Positions 1 to 4,779 of a stretch of DNA of 12,080 nucleotides are shown piece by piece. The notes beneath the pieces are model-generated. The model had not been told where the DNA came from. It did not search any database and saw only the letters and a program-made list of their open reading frames with translations. This DNA comes from CAZTLE01 sp964614415. GTDB lineage: Bacteria; Bacteroidota; Bacteroidia; Flavobacteriales; Flavobacteriaceae. Every line of letters begins with the position of its first letter. The first letter of the stretch is position 1. The position numbers and the translations under genes were made by a program. The stretch spans positions 1 through 12,080 of the forward strand of contig CAZTLE010000124.1 of the NCBI GenBank assembly GCA_964614415.1, written 5' to 3'.

Positions 1-82
1 AACTTTAAACAGCAACCAGATTACAGAAAAAATGAGTACCACTAAAGGGTACCAATGGAACCAAAAGAGACGTTACAGATAA
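1..82 (+). CDS. Micropeptide copy 1 (about 28 aa, start just outside the window)
   Basis: No family recognised. The readable part runs from the codon ACT at 2-4 to TAA at 80-82 and gives 26 residues, ending in MSTTKGYQWNQKRRYR. By alignment with copy 2 its ATG lies 5 bases left of the window. The peptide is identical to copy 2, yet 7 of 26 codons differ (Leu, Asn, Ile, Thr, Lys, Gln and Arg codons), so the protein and not the DNA has been kept. The internal ATG at 32 could also start a 16-residue form. The product is strongly basic, with aromatic residues near the C-terminus (Tyr, Trp, Tyr), and has no hydrophobic stretch, so it should be soluble, perhaps binding nucleic acid, ribosomes or anionic surfaces. 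That is speculation from composition only. Translation is well supported by the substitution pattern; function is unknown. Confidence 0.6.
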   Translation, partial: TLNSNQITEKMSTTKGYQWNQKRRYR

Positions 83-126
83 TCAATCCCGTCCTTAATC
101 AATCAAACAACGAACAATCAACAACA

Positions 127-213
127 ATGAGAACTCTAAACAGCAATCAGATCACAGAAAAAATGAGTACCACGAAGGGGTACCAATGGAACCAGAAGCG
201 GCGTTACAGATAA
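127..213 (+). CDS. Micropeptide copy 2 (28 aa, basic)
   Basis: Complete ORF from ATG 127 to TAA 211-213, beginning MRTLNSNQITEK and ending MSTTKGYQWNQKRRYR. It has about seven basic residues and one acidic residue. It lies 44 bases after the stop of copy 1 and both are presumably on one transcript, which would end at the terminator at 457-485. All eight base differences from copy 1 are silent in this frame. In the overlapping frame they change residues and create or remove a stop, so this is the selected frame. ATG 163 is an alternative start giving 16 residues, but conservation extends upstream to codon 3 and favours ATG 127. No Shine-Dalgarno sequence is seen; the start is preceded by an A/C-rich leader, as is common in Bacteroidota. 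Too short for most gene callers, so probably unannotated in relatives. Function unknown. Confidence 0.65.
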   Translation: MRTLNSNQITEKMSTTKGYQWNQKRRYR

Positions 214-263
214 TCAATTTCGCCCTTAATCAATCAAGCAAACGAACAAACAATCAGAATATC

Positions 264-413
264 ATGAACTCAATGCAAAAAATGCGGAAACGGATCAGGA
301 ACACTTGGCAAGGGCAAATCCGCAGCGCGCTTTCTTCAGGAAACATCTTTGCAAGTGAAGATGCCGTCCATATGGGAACGAAACGCTATGCGGGTTTACC
401 AGACAGATTCTAG
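264..413 (+). CDS. Small basic hypothetical protein, third ORF of the array (49 aa)
   Basis: Not recognised. ATG 264 to TAG 411-413 gives a soluble, Arg/Lys-rich 49-residue protein beginning MNSMQKMRKRIRNTW and ending KRYAGLPDRF, with no signal peptide or membrane segment. The frame is open from about 186, but that upstream part overlaps micropeptide copy 2 out of frame, so ATG 264 is preferred. ATG 264 is also the start that follows the second copy of the conserved leader (214-263), in the same position that copy 2 holds after the first leader. Methionines at 273 and 282 are alternative starts. It may be the last gene of the small-ORF operon, 43 bases before the terminator stem. No second copy exists to test the coding frame, so confidence is lower than for the two micropeptides. 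Confidence 0.45.
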   Translation: MNSMQKMRKRIRNTWQGQIRSALSSGNIFASEDAVHMGTKRYAGLPDRF

Positions 414-456
414 GACACAGGTCTTAGTCAACATATAACAATCAATCAAGAAACGA

Positions 457-485
457 AATGCAGATCGAACCGGTCTGCATTTTTT
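457..485 (+). terminator. Intrinsic terminator closing the small-ORF array
   Basis: AATGCAGA (457-464) pairs perfectly with TCTGCATT (474-481). The inner bases TCG and CGG add a wobble and two GC pairs around a three-base AAC loop, giving an 11-bp stem. The stem runs into a T tract ending at 485. This separates the small-ORF array from the ExbD gene starting at 550. Confidence 0.85.
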
Positions 486-549
486 ATTTGTATAAGGTTC
501 TCTGGCACTTTTTTTGAGGTTTTCTTAACACACTTCAAAACCGTAGCGT

Positions 550-1107
550 ATGAGACCTTCAAGCCAAACGCCAACCATTAATACGGGAAGTATGGCAGAT
601 ATTGCTTTTCTGCTTTTAATTTTCTTCTTAGTGACCACTACCCTGCAAAGTGATGTAGGGATTGCCAGAAAGCTACCCAGACCCTGTCCCACAGGAGATT
701 GTGCGGTAGATGTAGCAGCGCGTAACCTGTTAAGCATTCACGTAAATGACGCCGGAGATCTGTTGGTGAACAACGATATGACCTCCTTTGGTCAGCTTCG
801 GAACACGCTCCGGGAATTTATTGACAACAATGGCGACCAGAGCTGTTTTTATTGCCGCGGAAGTAATTCGGAATTGTCCTCAGAGAATCCTAATAAGGCC
901 GTCATCTCGGTGAATACCGATCGTCAAACGCCGTATAAATACTTCATCAAGGTGCAGAACGAGATCAATATTGTGTATTACGAACTGCGTGAAAAATACG
1001 CGTGTAGTATTTTCAATAAGGATATCGATGACCTCTCCCGGATGGAACAGCAGACCGTGCAGGATGCCTACCCCATGCTCATAGCCGAGGCAGACATCAA
1101 ACAGTAA
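550..1107 (+). CDS. ExbD/TolR-family biopolymer transport protein
   Basis: A 185-residue inner-membrane protein of the ExbD/TolR family, the partner that couples ExbB/TolQ proton flow to TonB- or Tol-type energised processes at the outer membrane. A short cytoplasmic N-terminus ends in NTGSMADIAFLLLIFFLVTT, the family signature. Asp17 is the conserved membrane aspartate of the proton path, and the single membrane helix spans about residues 15-31. The rest is periplasmic and has several cysteines (PCPTGDC, CFYC and one near 157), as in the longer Bacteroidota ExbD forms. The ATG at 550 is the first possible start, because an in-frame TAG lies two codons upstream. No ExbB/TolQ gene or second ExbD is visible on either side, although these usually sit together. 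The gene is preceded by a terminator and ends 3 bases from a convergent small gene. Confidence 0.9.
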   Translation: MRPSSQTPTINTGSMADIAFLLLIFFLVTTTLQSDVGIARKLPRPCPTGDCAVDVAARNLLSIHVNDAGDLLVNNDMTSFGQLRNTLREFIDNNGDQSCFYCRGSNSELSSENPNKAVISVNTDRQTPYKYFIKVQNEINIVYYELREKYACSIFNKDIDDLSRMEQQTVQDAYPMLIAEADIKQ

Positions 1108-1110
1108 GCC

Positions 1111-1257
1111 CTATTCTTCGTCATCGGGATCTATTTGCTCTACCTTATTGGTTGGCAGATCCTTTCTGAATAACCCAATAGGGAAAGGAATGATTGTGGC
1201 CACGGCTATAAGCAACACCATAGCCGTGAGCCGCAAGACTCGTTTTATCTTTTTCAT
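1111..1257 (-). CDS. Small single-pass membrane protein (48 aa), hypothetical
   Basis: Reading the minus strand from ATG at 1257 to the stop at 1111-1113 gives 48 residues. There is a basic N-terminus MKKIKRVLR, one hydrophobic helix at about residues 10-29 ending IIPFPIGLF, and a short polar tail ending in an acidic patch, DPDDEE. The design (positive side first, then helix, then acidic tail) is that of an inner-membrane micro-protein with its tail outside the cytoplasm. It is the third gene downstream of the potassium channel on the same strand, 69 bases after the 121-residue gene. It is probably cotranscribed, though a small hairpin lies in that gap. No family recognised. A channel-accessory role is possible from context only. 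The uninterrupted frame with sensible topology supports a real gene. Confidence 0.6.
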   Translation of the reverse strand: MKKIKRVLRLTAMVLLIAVATIIPFPIGLFRKDLPTNKVEQIDPDDEE

Positions 1258-1326
1258 AATTCATAGGAAATACGATTGCCGTGGTGGCAATTCGGTAATA
1301 ACTAGGCCCTAAGGCCATTACGGGTC

Positions 1327-1692
1327 CTACGAATTATTTTCCGGAACGTCTGAAGTGAAAATGACAGGGAGTAATTGAAATGCAACAAGAGCAGTCTTGT
1401 AACTCAAATATTCGGAGTTCTGAAAGGTTTGCGCTCGCATGGCAGTCCTCTGATGCCAGGTGGCCAATTCCGGAACAACAACGGTATGATCAGAAGCATC
1501 TTTTTCAGCATGAACCGAAGCGTACAGGGAAATGCTGTTATGGTAAATGCTTTTCTCATCTGCAGATTGTACCCAACCCGCGGTAACCGTCTCCTGAAAA
1601 GAAGCGCGCATTACCAGGCCATCCAAAGTCAATGTAGCCATTACAAAGGCCACACCCAATAACCAGGACTTGTATTTCAATACGCTTTTCAT
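1327..1692 (-). CDS. Hypothetical exported or membrane-anchored protein downstream of K+ channel
   Basis: A 121-residue protein starting MKSVLKYKSWLLGVAF. It has one hydrophobic segment at about residues 9-29, which could be a signal peptide or an anchor, and then a hydrophilic region without recognisable motifs. The stretch after the helix (MRASFQETVTAGWVQ) and a weak hydrophobic patch near the C-terminus (LVAFQLLPVIF) are the only marked features. The frame is open further upstream to 1755, but that part overlaps the channel gene and encodes nothing signal-like, so the Met at 1692 followed by Lys and the hydrophobic segment was chosen. It starts 19 bases after the potassium channel stop, so the two are almost certainly cotranscribed. 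Function unknown; a partner of the channel or a general envelope protein are both open. Confidence 0.6.
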   Translation of the reverse strand: MKSVLKYKSWLLGVAFVMATLTLDGLVMRASFQETVTAGWVQSADEKSIYHNSISLYASVHAEKDASDHTVVVPELATWHQRTAMRAQTFQNSEYLSYKTALVAFQLLPVIFTSDVPENNS

Positions 1693-1711
1693 GCAACTGT
1701 AAAGATAGGTC

Positions 1712-2395
1712 TTATTCTTTTTTAACCCGGTGCCGAATGTACTTCTCGACCACAACAGCCGTGATGATCACCAGGTAAAACTGCCCGCAAAGCCCAGTGA
1801 GTATGGCAGCTTTCTGGGCAACTACCGTAACGGGAACTATATCCCCGTAGCCAACGGTCATCAGTGTAATAAAGGCATAGTAGAGCAACGAGTCGGATCT
1901 ATCCAGGAAATTTCCTTCTTCCAGGAAGGCACCGTGAAAAGAGCCCGGATTCGCCATTTCGATACACAGAAACATAAAGAAGGCCACCAATCCCAGGGCG
2001 ATATACCCATTCATCAGCCCGAAAATGACATTTTTACTCACGTATTTCGCTTTCCATATCTGACTTATTATTTCGACGGTCACAATGCAGTAAAACACAA
2101 AGTAGACGGCCATGCGGCCAAACTCAAAAAGATCGGCCTGTTCCGGTTTCACCATAAAATCCCGTCCGGTAAAGAAGATCGAGAATATAAAAAGCAATAT
2201 ATACACCGTCATTAGCTTGCGATGCTTGGAAATGAGAACGACTCCTGCAGCAAGATTGATGAGAAGCAAAATGGGCATCAGAGTTTCTTCAAATATCTTA
2301 CCCGGGACGACAAGCGACCCGAACAAAATGCTCAGAATACTCACAAAAAAGAACTCGAACCGAAAGTGATATATCTTCTTAAATAACTGTTTCAT
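1712..2395 (-). CDS. Potassium channel family protein (ion_trans_2 type)
   Basis: A 227-residue inner-membrane ion channel subunit. The pore helix and selectivity filter are explicit: TLMTVGYGDIVP with Thr180-Val-Gly-Tyr-Gly-Asp185, the signature of K+-selective channels. Hydrophobic segments at about residues 12-30, 38-56, 60-76, 95-111, 127-147 and 196-216 give a six-helix plan in which the last two flank the filter. Helix 4 lacks the regular arginine ladder of voltage sensors, and there is no C-terminal RCK/TrkA-N domain, since the protein ends about 10 residues after the last helix. Gating is therefore not apparent from sequence. Channels of this kind assemble as tetramers and set K+ flux and membrane potential. 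It is the first gene of a minus-strand set with two small genes downstream and diverges from the sigma-factor gene. Confidence 0.92.
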   Translation of the reverse strand: MKQLFKKIYHFRFEFFFVSILSILFGSLVVPGKIFEETLMPILLLINLAAGVVLISKHRKLMTVYILLFIFSIFFTGRDFMVKPEQADLFEFGRMAVYFVFYCIVTVEIISQIWKAKYVSKNVIFGLMNGYIALGLVAFFMFLCIEMANPGSFHGAFLEEGNFLDRSDSLLYYAFITLMTVGYGDIVPVTVVAQKAAILTGLCGQFYLVIITAVVVEKYIRHRVKKE

Positions 2396-2431
2396 AGCTA
2401 ATTACATGACACTAGAGCGCCAATCTTCTAC

Positions 2432-2464
2432 TAAATTTAACTGAAAACAAAACCTTTTTCCAAA
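2432..2464 (-). promoter_or_regulatory. Putative flavobacterial housekeeping promoter for the K+ channel operon
   Basis: On the minus strand TTTG (2461-2464) is followed after 21 bases by TAAATTTA (2432-2439). This is close to the Bacteroidota sigma-A pattern TTG / 17-23 bases / TAnnTTTG. It lies 37 bases before the channel ATG. The last base of the -7 element deviates from consensus, and the region is A/T rich, so chance is possible. Confidence 0.35.
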
Positions 2465-2475
2465 TTTCAAGTCAA
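2451..2475 (+). promoter_or_regulatory. Possible ECF-type promoter upstream of the sigma-factor gene
   Basis: AACCTTTTT (2451-2459) followed after 11 bases by GTCAA (2471-2475) resembles a bipartite ECF promoter and, loosely, the two CAAGTTTTT-N10-GTATCTAA elements at 3082 and 3953. It would start transcription about 20-25 bases before the TTG start of the sigma gene and would allow autoregulation. The match is partial. Confidence 0.25.
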
Positions 2476-2503
2476 AACATAACTAACCACCATCATCTAC
2501 CTA

Positions 2504-3079
2504 TTGGAGGAAGCAAATCTCATTAGGGCGTTACAGCGAAAGGAACGATCGGCGTATAATACGTTGCTGGACCGTTTTCAGGACAGGGTATACCGAACCT
2601 GTCTTTCGTTTGTGCCCAATCGGGAAGATGCCGAAGACCTTGCTCAGGAGGTGTTTGTGGAAGTTTTCAAGTCCGTAAAGAACTTTAAAGGCTCCTCTTC
2701 CCTGTCCACATGGATCTATCGGATCTCAGTAAATAAATGTCTGTTATTCATTCGTAAGAGCAAAACTCAAAAGCGATTTGGGTTCCATATGTCCCTGTCC
2801 GACGGCATACCGGCCGACAGGCGCTCCTATTTTACGAGTTTCGATCATCCCGGCGTAGCCTTAGAGCACAAAGAACGCAGTGAAACCCTTTTTCGGGCCA
2901 TACATCAATTGCCCACAGATCAAAAAACCGCATATACTCTGGCCAAAGTGGAAGGCTTTAGCTACAAAGAAGTAAGCGAAATCATGAAAAAAAGCGTTTC
3001 TTCCATAGAGTCGTTGCTGTTCCGTGCACGAAAGAATTTGGAGAAAACACTACGTGATTTTTATAAAAATGACGTCTAG
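2504..3079 (+). CDS. RNA polymerase sigma factor, ECF subfamily (sigma-70 regions 2 and 4)
   Basis: A 191-residue cytoplasmic alternative sigma factor. Region 2 covers about residues 23-90: the RVYRTCLSFVPNREDAEDLAQEVFV stretch is the RNAP-binding and -10-recognition core, followed by STWIYRISVNKCL and a basic run RKSKTQKRF. Region 4 covers about residues 125-187: LPTDQKTAYTLAKVEGFSYKEVSEIM, then SVSSIESLLFRARKNL, the helix-turn-helix that reads the -35 element. There is no ATG near the expected N-terminus. A TTG at 2504 is the best start, since the next in-frame upstream codons reach a stop at 2480-2482 and the family normally begins with an acidic (E/D)x(E/D)LI helix like the one encoded here. 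The putative anti-sigma gene follows directly, which suggests this factor is held inactive until an envelope signal arrives. Confidence 0.93.
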   Translation: MEEANLIRALQRKERSAYNTLLDRFQDRVYRTCLSFVPNREDAEDLAQEVFVEVFKSVKNFKGSSSLSTWIYRISVNKCLLFIRKSKTQKRFGFHMSLSDGIPADRRSYFTSFDHPGVALEHKERSETLFRAIHQLPTDQKTAYTLAKVEGFSYKEVSEIMKKSVSSIESLLFRARKNLEKTLRDFYKNDV

Positions 3080-3081
3080 CG

Positions 3082-3108
3082 CAAGTTTTTGAAAGAAAAC
3101 GTATCTAA
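3082..3108 (+). promoter_or_regulatory. Candidate ECF promoter, copy 1 (before the putative anti-sigma gene)
   Basis: CAAGTTTTT at 3082-3090, ten bases, then GTATCTAA at 3101-3108. The same two blocks with the same spacing occur at 3953-3979, 27 bases before the YHYH gene. Here the element ends 22 bases before the GTG at 3131, a comparable leader length. The A/T-rich -35 with an AAG core and the GTATC -10 resemble ECF promoters of Bacteroidota. The likely reader is the sigma factor encoded immediately upstream, which would let it raise its own inhibitor and sensor. Confidence 0.5.
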
Positions 3109-3130
3109 AAACAGAAGAACCCAAAAGAAA

Positions 3131-3445
3131 GTGAATCAGGAAGAGAACATTACACGTAAGATAAAAGATACCTTAGACAGCGCCAACCGCCTGGAATCAG
3201 TGGGTGCCCCGCCTTTTTTTAAGGACAAAGTACTGCATGAACTTTACAATGAACGCGAGCCCGCAACTCCCCTATTTATAAAATGGTTTGCACCCTCCTA
3301 TCAGTTGGCGTTACTCATCGCCGTCCTGTTTGTGAACAGCTATGTGCTGTATGCGAGCTACCGAAGTACTTACCAATCGGAAATTGAAACTTTTGCGCAG
3401 TCGTATAACCTCTCATCGGAGAACGAATCGCTGTGGACGTATTAA
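3131..3445 (+). CDS. Putative single-pass anti-sigma factor
   Basis: A 104-residue protein starting at GTG 3131. A longer form from TTG 3089 would have 118 residues. GTG is preferred because the promoter-like element at 3082-3108 overlaps the extra 14 codons. The N-terminal half is charged and helical (ITRKIKDTLDSANRLESV) with a conserved-looking APPFFKDKVLHEL segment. One membrane helix follows at about residues 58-76 (YQLALLIAVLFVNSYVLYA), and a short periplasmic tail ends in SLWTY. This layout, directly after an ECF sigma gene, is that of the small CnrY-like or unclassified anti-sigma factors: the cytoplasmic part would hold the sigma factor and the tail would face the periplasm. No ZAS zinc motif (HxxxCxxC) is present. 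Assignment rests on topology and gene order. Confidence 0.6.
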   Translation: MNQEENITRKIKDTLDSANRLESVGAPPFFKDKVLHELYNEREPATPLFIKWFAPSYQLALLIAVLFVNSYVLYASYRSTYQSEIETFAQSYNLSSENESLWTY

Positions 3446-3455
3446 TTTGATTGTT

Positions 3456-3905
3456 ATGAAGAAAAATCTACTCATTTACATACTGCTCATTGTGCTCGTT
3501 GTTTTGAACGGGACACTACTCTATCTGTATCTCGATAAACCGAAGCGACCATTACCCGGAGGTGGTGGTCCGGGTCATTTTATTACGAAGGAGCTGGCAT
3601 TCTCCGAAGCGCAAATGCAGCAATTCCAGGAACTGGAAAAGGGTTTCCGGGACAACATGCGTGAAATTTCAAGAGAAGCCCGCCGATTAAAGAATCAACT
3701 GTTCGATGGTATCACAGAAGAGCGCAATGCCGTTTTCGTGGATTCCATGACACGGTTGATCGGCGCCAATGAAGCCCAACGCGATGCACTGGTCTTCTAC
3801 CACTTCAGAGACATCGAATCCCTCTGCGATGGGGAACAAAAGGAAAAGTTCGCCAGGATAGTTTCAAGAGCTTTACGAAAAAACGCACCCCCTAAAAGAC
3901 CTTGA
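3456..3905 (+). CDS. Spy/CpxP/CnrX-like periplasmic sensor or chaperone, membrane-anchored
   Basis: A 149-residue protein beginning MKKNLLIYILLIVLVVLNGT, an uncleaved anchor at about residues 5-26, followed by a Gly/Pro-rich linker (LPGGGGPGHF) and a long helical periplasmic domain. The helices carry variants of the LTxxQ-type repeats of the Spy/CpxP/CnrX superfamily: LAFSEAQMQQFQELEKGF near residue 48 and LCDGEQKEKFARIV near 123. Proteins of this fold either chaperone misfolded periplasmic proteins (Spy, CpxP) or sense metals (CnrX, ZraP). The gene starts 10 bases after the putative anti-sigma stop, so it belongs to the sigma operon, which favours a sensing role as in CnrX. The His/Cys residues around FYHFRDIESLC could bind metal, but no established metal motif is visible. 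The frame is open upstream to 3342, overlapping the previous gene, and that part is not used. Confidence 0.75.
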   Translation: MKKNLLIYILLIVLVVLNGTLLYLYLDKPKRPLPGGGGPGHFITKELAFSEAQMQQFQELEKGFRDNMREISREARRLKNQLFDGITEERNAVFVDSMTRLIGANEAQRDALVFYHFRDIESLCDGEQKEKFARIVSRALRKNAPPKRP

Positions 3906-3952
3906 TTTTCAGGACAATAAACCTTGATTATCATTTTTTTTAACTCCGAGCA

Positions 3953-3979
3953 CAAGTTTTTCCGGCAAACGGTATCTAA
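3953..3979 (+). promoter_or_regulatory. Candidate ECF promoter, copy 2 (before the YHYH-SCO-peroxidase cluster)
   Basis: CAAGTTTTT at 3953-3961, ten bases, then GTATCTAA at 3972-3979, identical in both blocks and spacing to the element at 3082-3108. It lies in the 100-base non-coding gap after the sensor gene, 27 bases before the ATG at 4006. Its placement suggests that the neighbouring ECF sigma factor drives the downstream lipoprotein cluster. Confidence 0.55.
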
Positions 3980-4005
3980 CACTATAAGATCAAAAACCGT
4001 TTGTT

Positions 4006-4779
4006 ATGAAGAAAGTAAAAAACATTACCCTTGGCATTCTCTCCATAATTGGAATGCTTATCGCCTGCTCCAGTGACGATTCGGTGACCGTTGATACTAC
4101 CAACAACGATTCTCAAGGCGCGACTTACAATATTGAATCCATACTCTCTAAGTTTTCCGGTACGGGACTTAGCTATGAGATAAGCGGAGACAGGGTCATT
4201 TTCACTTCTCAAAATCTACCTGATCACACCAGTCCTTATTGGCCCACCAACAATCCGCTCTATGAACCCTACAATGGAACTAACTCGGGCTTTATGCAGA
4301 ATCCGAATACAATTTCCGAACAGAACCTTGTATTCAGTATTCCTTTGAATCCGTCGCAAGCGTCGAACAATCAGGCTACCTCACTGGGGCCCATTGGGAT
4401 TGCGCGCAATGGTGTAGCGTTCTTCAATCAATATGCCGGACCCAACAACACACCGCTTACCAATGAGATCAATTCGTTCGATCAGTGGTTGGGACATCCA
4501 CAGCAAACAGGACAATATCACTACCACATAGAACCTACCTACCTCACGGATCAGTTTGGTTCGGATGCCTTGCTAGGTATACTGCTGGACGGCTTCCCGG
4601 TCTATGGGCCCATTGAAAACGGTGAGGAAATCACCAACGCCGACCTCGATGAGTTTCACGGTCATTTTGGACCTACCCCCGATTTTCCGGAAGGTATTTA
4701 TCACTATCACATCACTGCCGAGGACCCATATATCAACGGTAGCGGTTATTACGGAACACCTGGATCAGTCACACAATAA
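4006..4779 (+). CDS. YHYH domain-containing lipoprotein
   Basis: A 257-residue exported lipoprotein. MKKVKNITLGILSIIGMLIA leads to a lipobox with Cys21, so the mature protein is lipid-anchored outside the inner membrane. The body belongs to the YHYH family, which is named for its repeated motif: QYHYHIEP at 171-174 and IYHYHITAED at 232-235, with HGHFG at 218-222 between them. The central GPIGIARNGVAFFNQY and LLGILLDGFPVYGP segments are also typical. The paired histidines suggest metal binding, perhaps copper given the SCO gene two positions downstream, but the biochemical role of this family is not established. Its stop overlaps the ATG of the next gene by one base (TAATG), so translation is probably coupled. 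It is the first gene after the candidate ECF promoter at 3953. Confidence 0.88.
   Translation: MKKVKNITLGILSIIGMLIACSSDDSVTVDTTNNDSQGATYNIESILSKFSGTGLSYEISGDRVIFTSQNLPDHTSPYWPTNNPLYEPYNGTNSGFMQNPNTISEQNLVFSIPLNPSQASNNQATSLGPIGIARNGVAFFNQYAGPNNTPLTNEINSFDQWLGHPQQTGQYHYHIEPTYLTDQFGSDALLGILLDGFPVYGPIENGEEITNADLDEFHGHFGPTPDFPEGIYHYHITAEDPYINGSGYYGTPGSVTQ

Larger units (their letters stand above)
1..263 (+). repeat. Tandem direct repeat, two units of about 131 bases, each carrying a micro-ORF and a leader
   Basis: Bases 1-131 and 132-263 align along their whole length. Each unit has a conserved coding part (2-82 and 133-213, 81 bases with 8 differences) followed by an A/C-rich leader (83-126 and 214-263) containing CCTTAATCAATCAA and ACGAACAA. 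The coding part is ungapped, while the leader has several bases of indels. That is the pattern of a duplicated gene cassette, not of a replication-slippage satellite. The left end of unit 1 is cut by the window edge, so more copies may lie upstream. A short remnant of the leader (AATCAATCAA followed by AACGAA) recurs at about 440-456, before the terminator. Confidence 0.85.

Noticed and set aside
1..263. CRISPR-like or satellite repeat reading of the tandem 131-base units
   Set aside because: There are only two units, no short palindromic repeats with unique spacers, and the divergence is codon-aware. A duplicated coding cassette explains it better.
186..413. 75-residue ORF as the true form of the third small gene
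   Set aside because: Its first 26 codons overlap micropeptide copy 2 and the leader out of frame, and the copy 1 equivalent of that frame is broken by a stop. ATG 264 after the leader is more credible.
458..517. 19-codon ORF starting at ATG 458 after the leader remnant
   Set aside because: It consists of the terminator stem and T tract; the frame has no independent support.
1305..1316. GGCC-CTAA-GGCC palindrome in the 1258-1326 gap as a terminator or operator
   Set aside because: It is only a 4-bp stem with no T tract and no second copy; could easily be chance.
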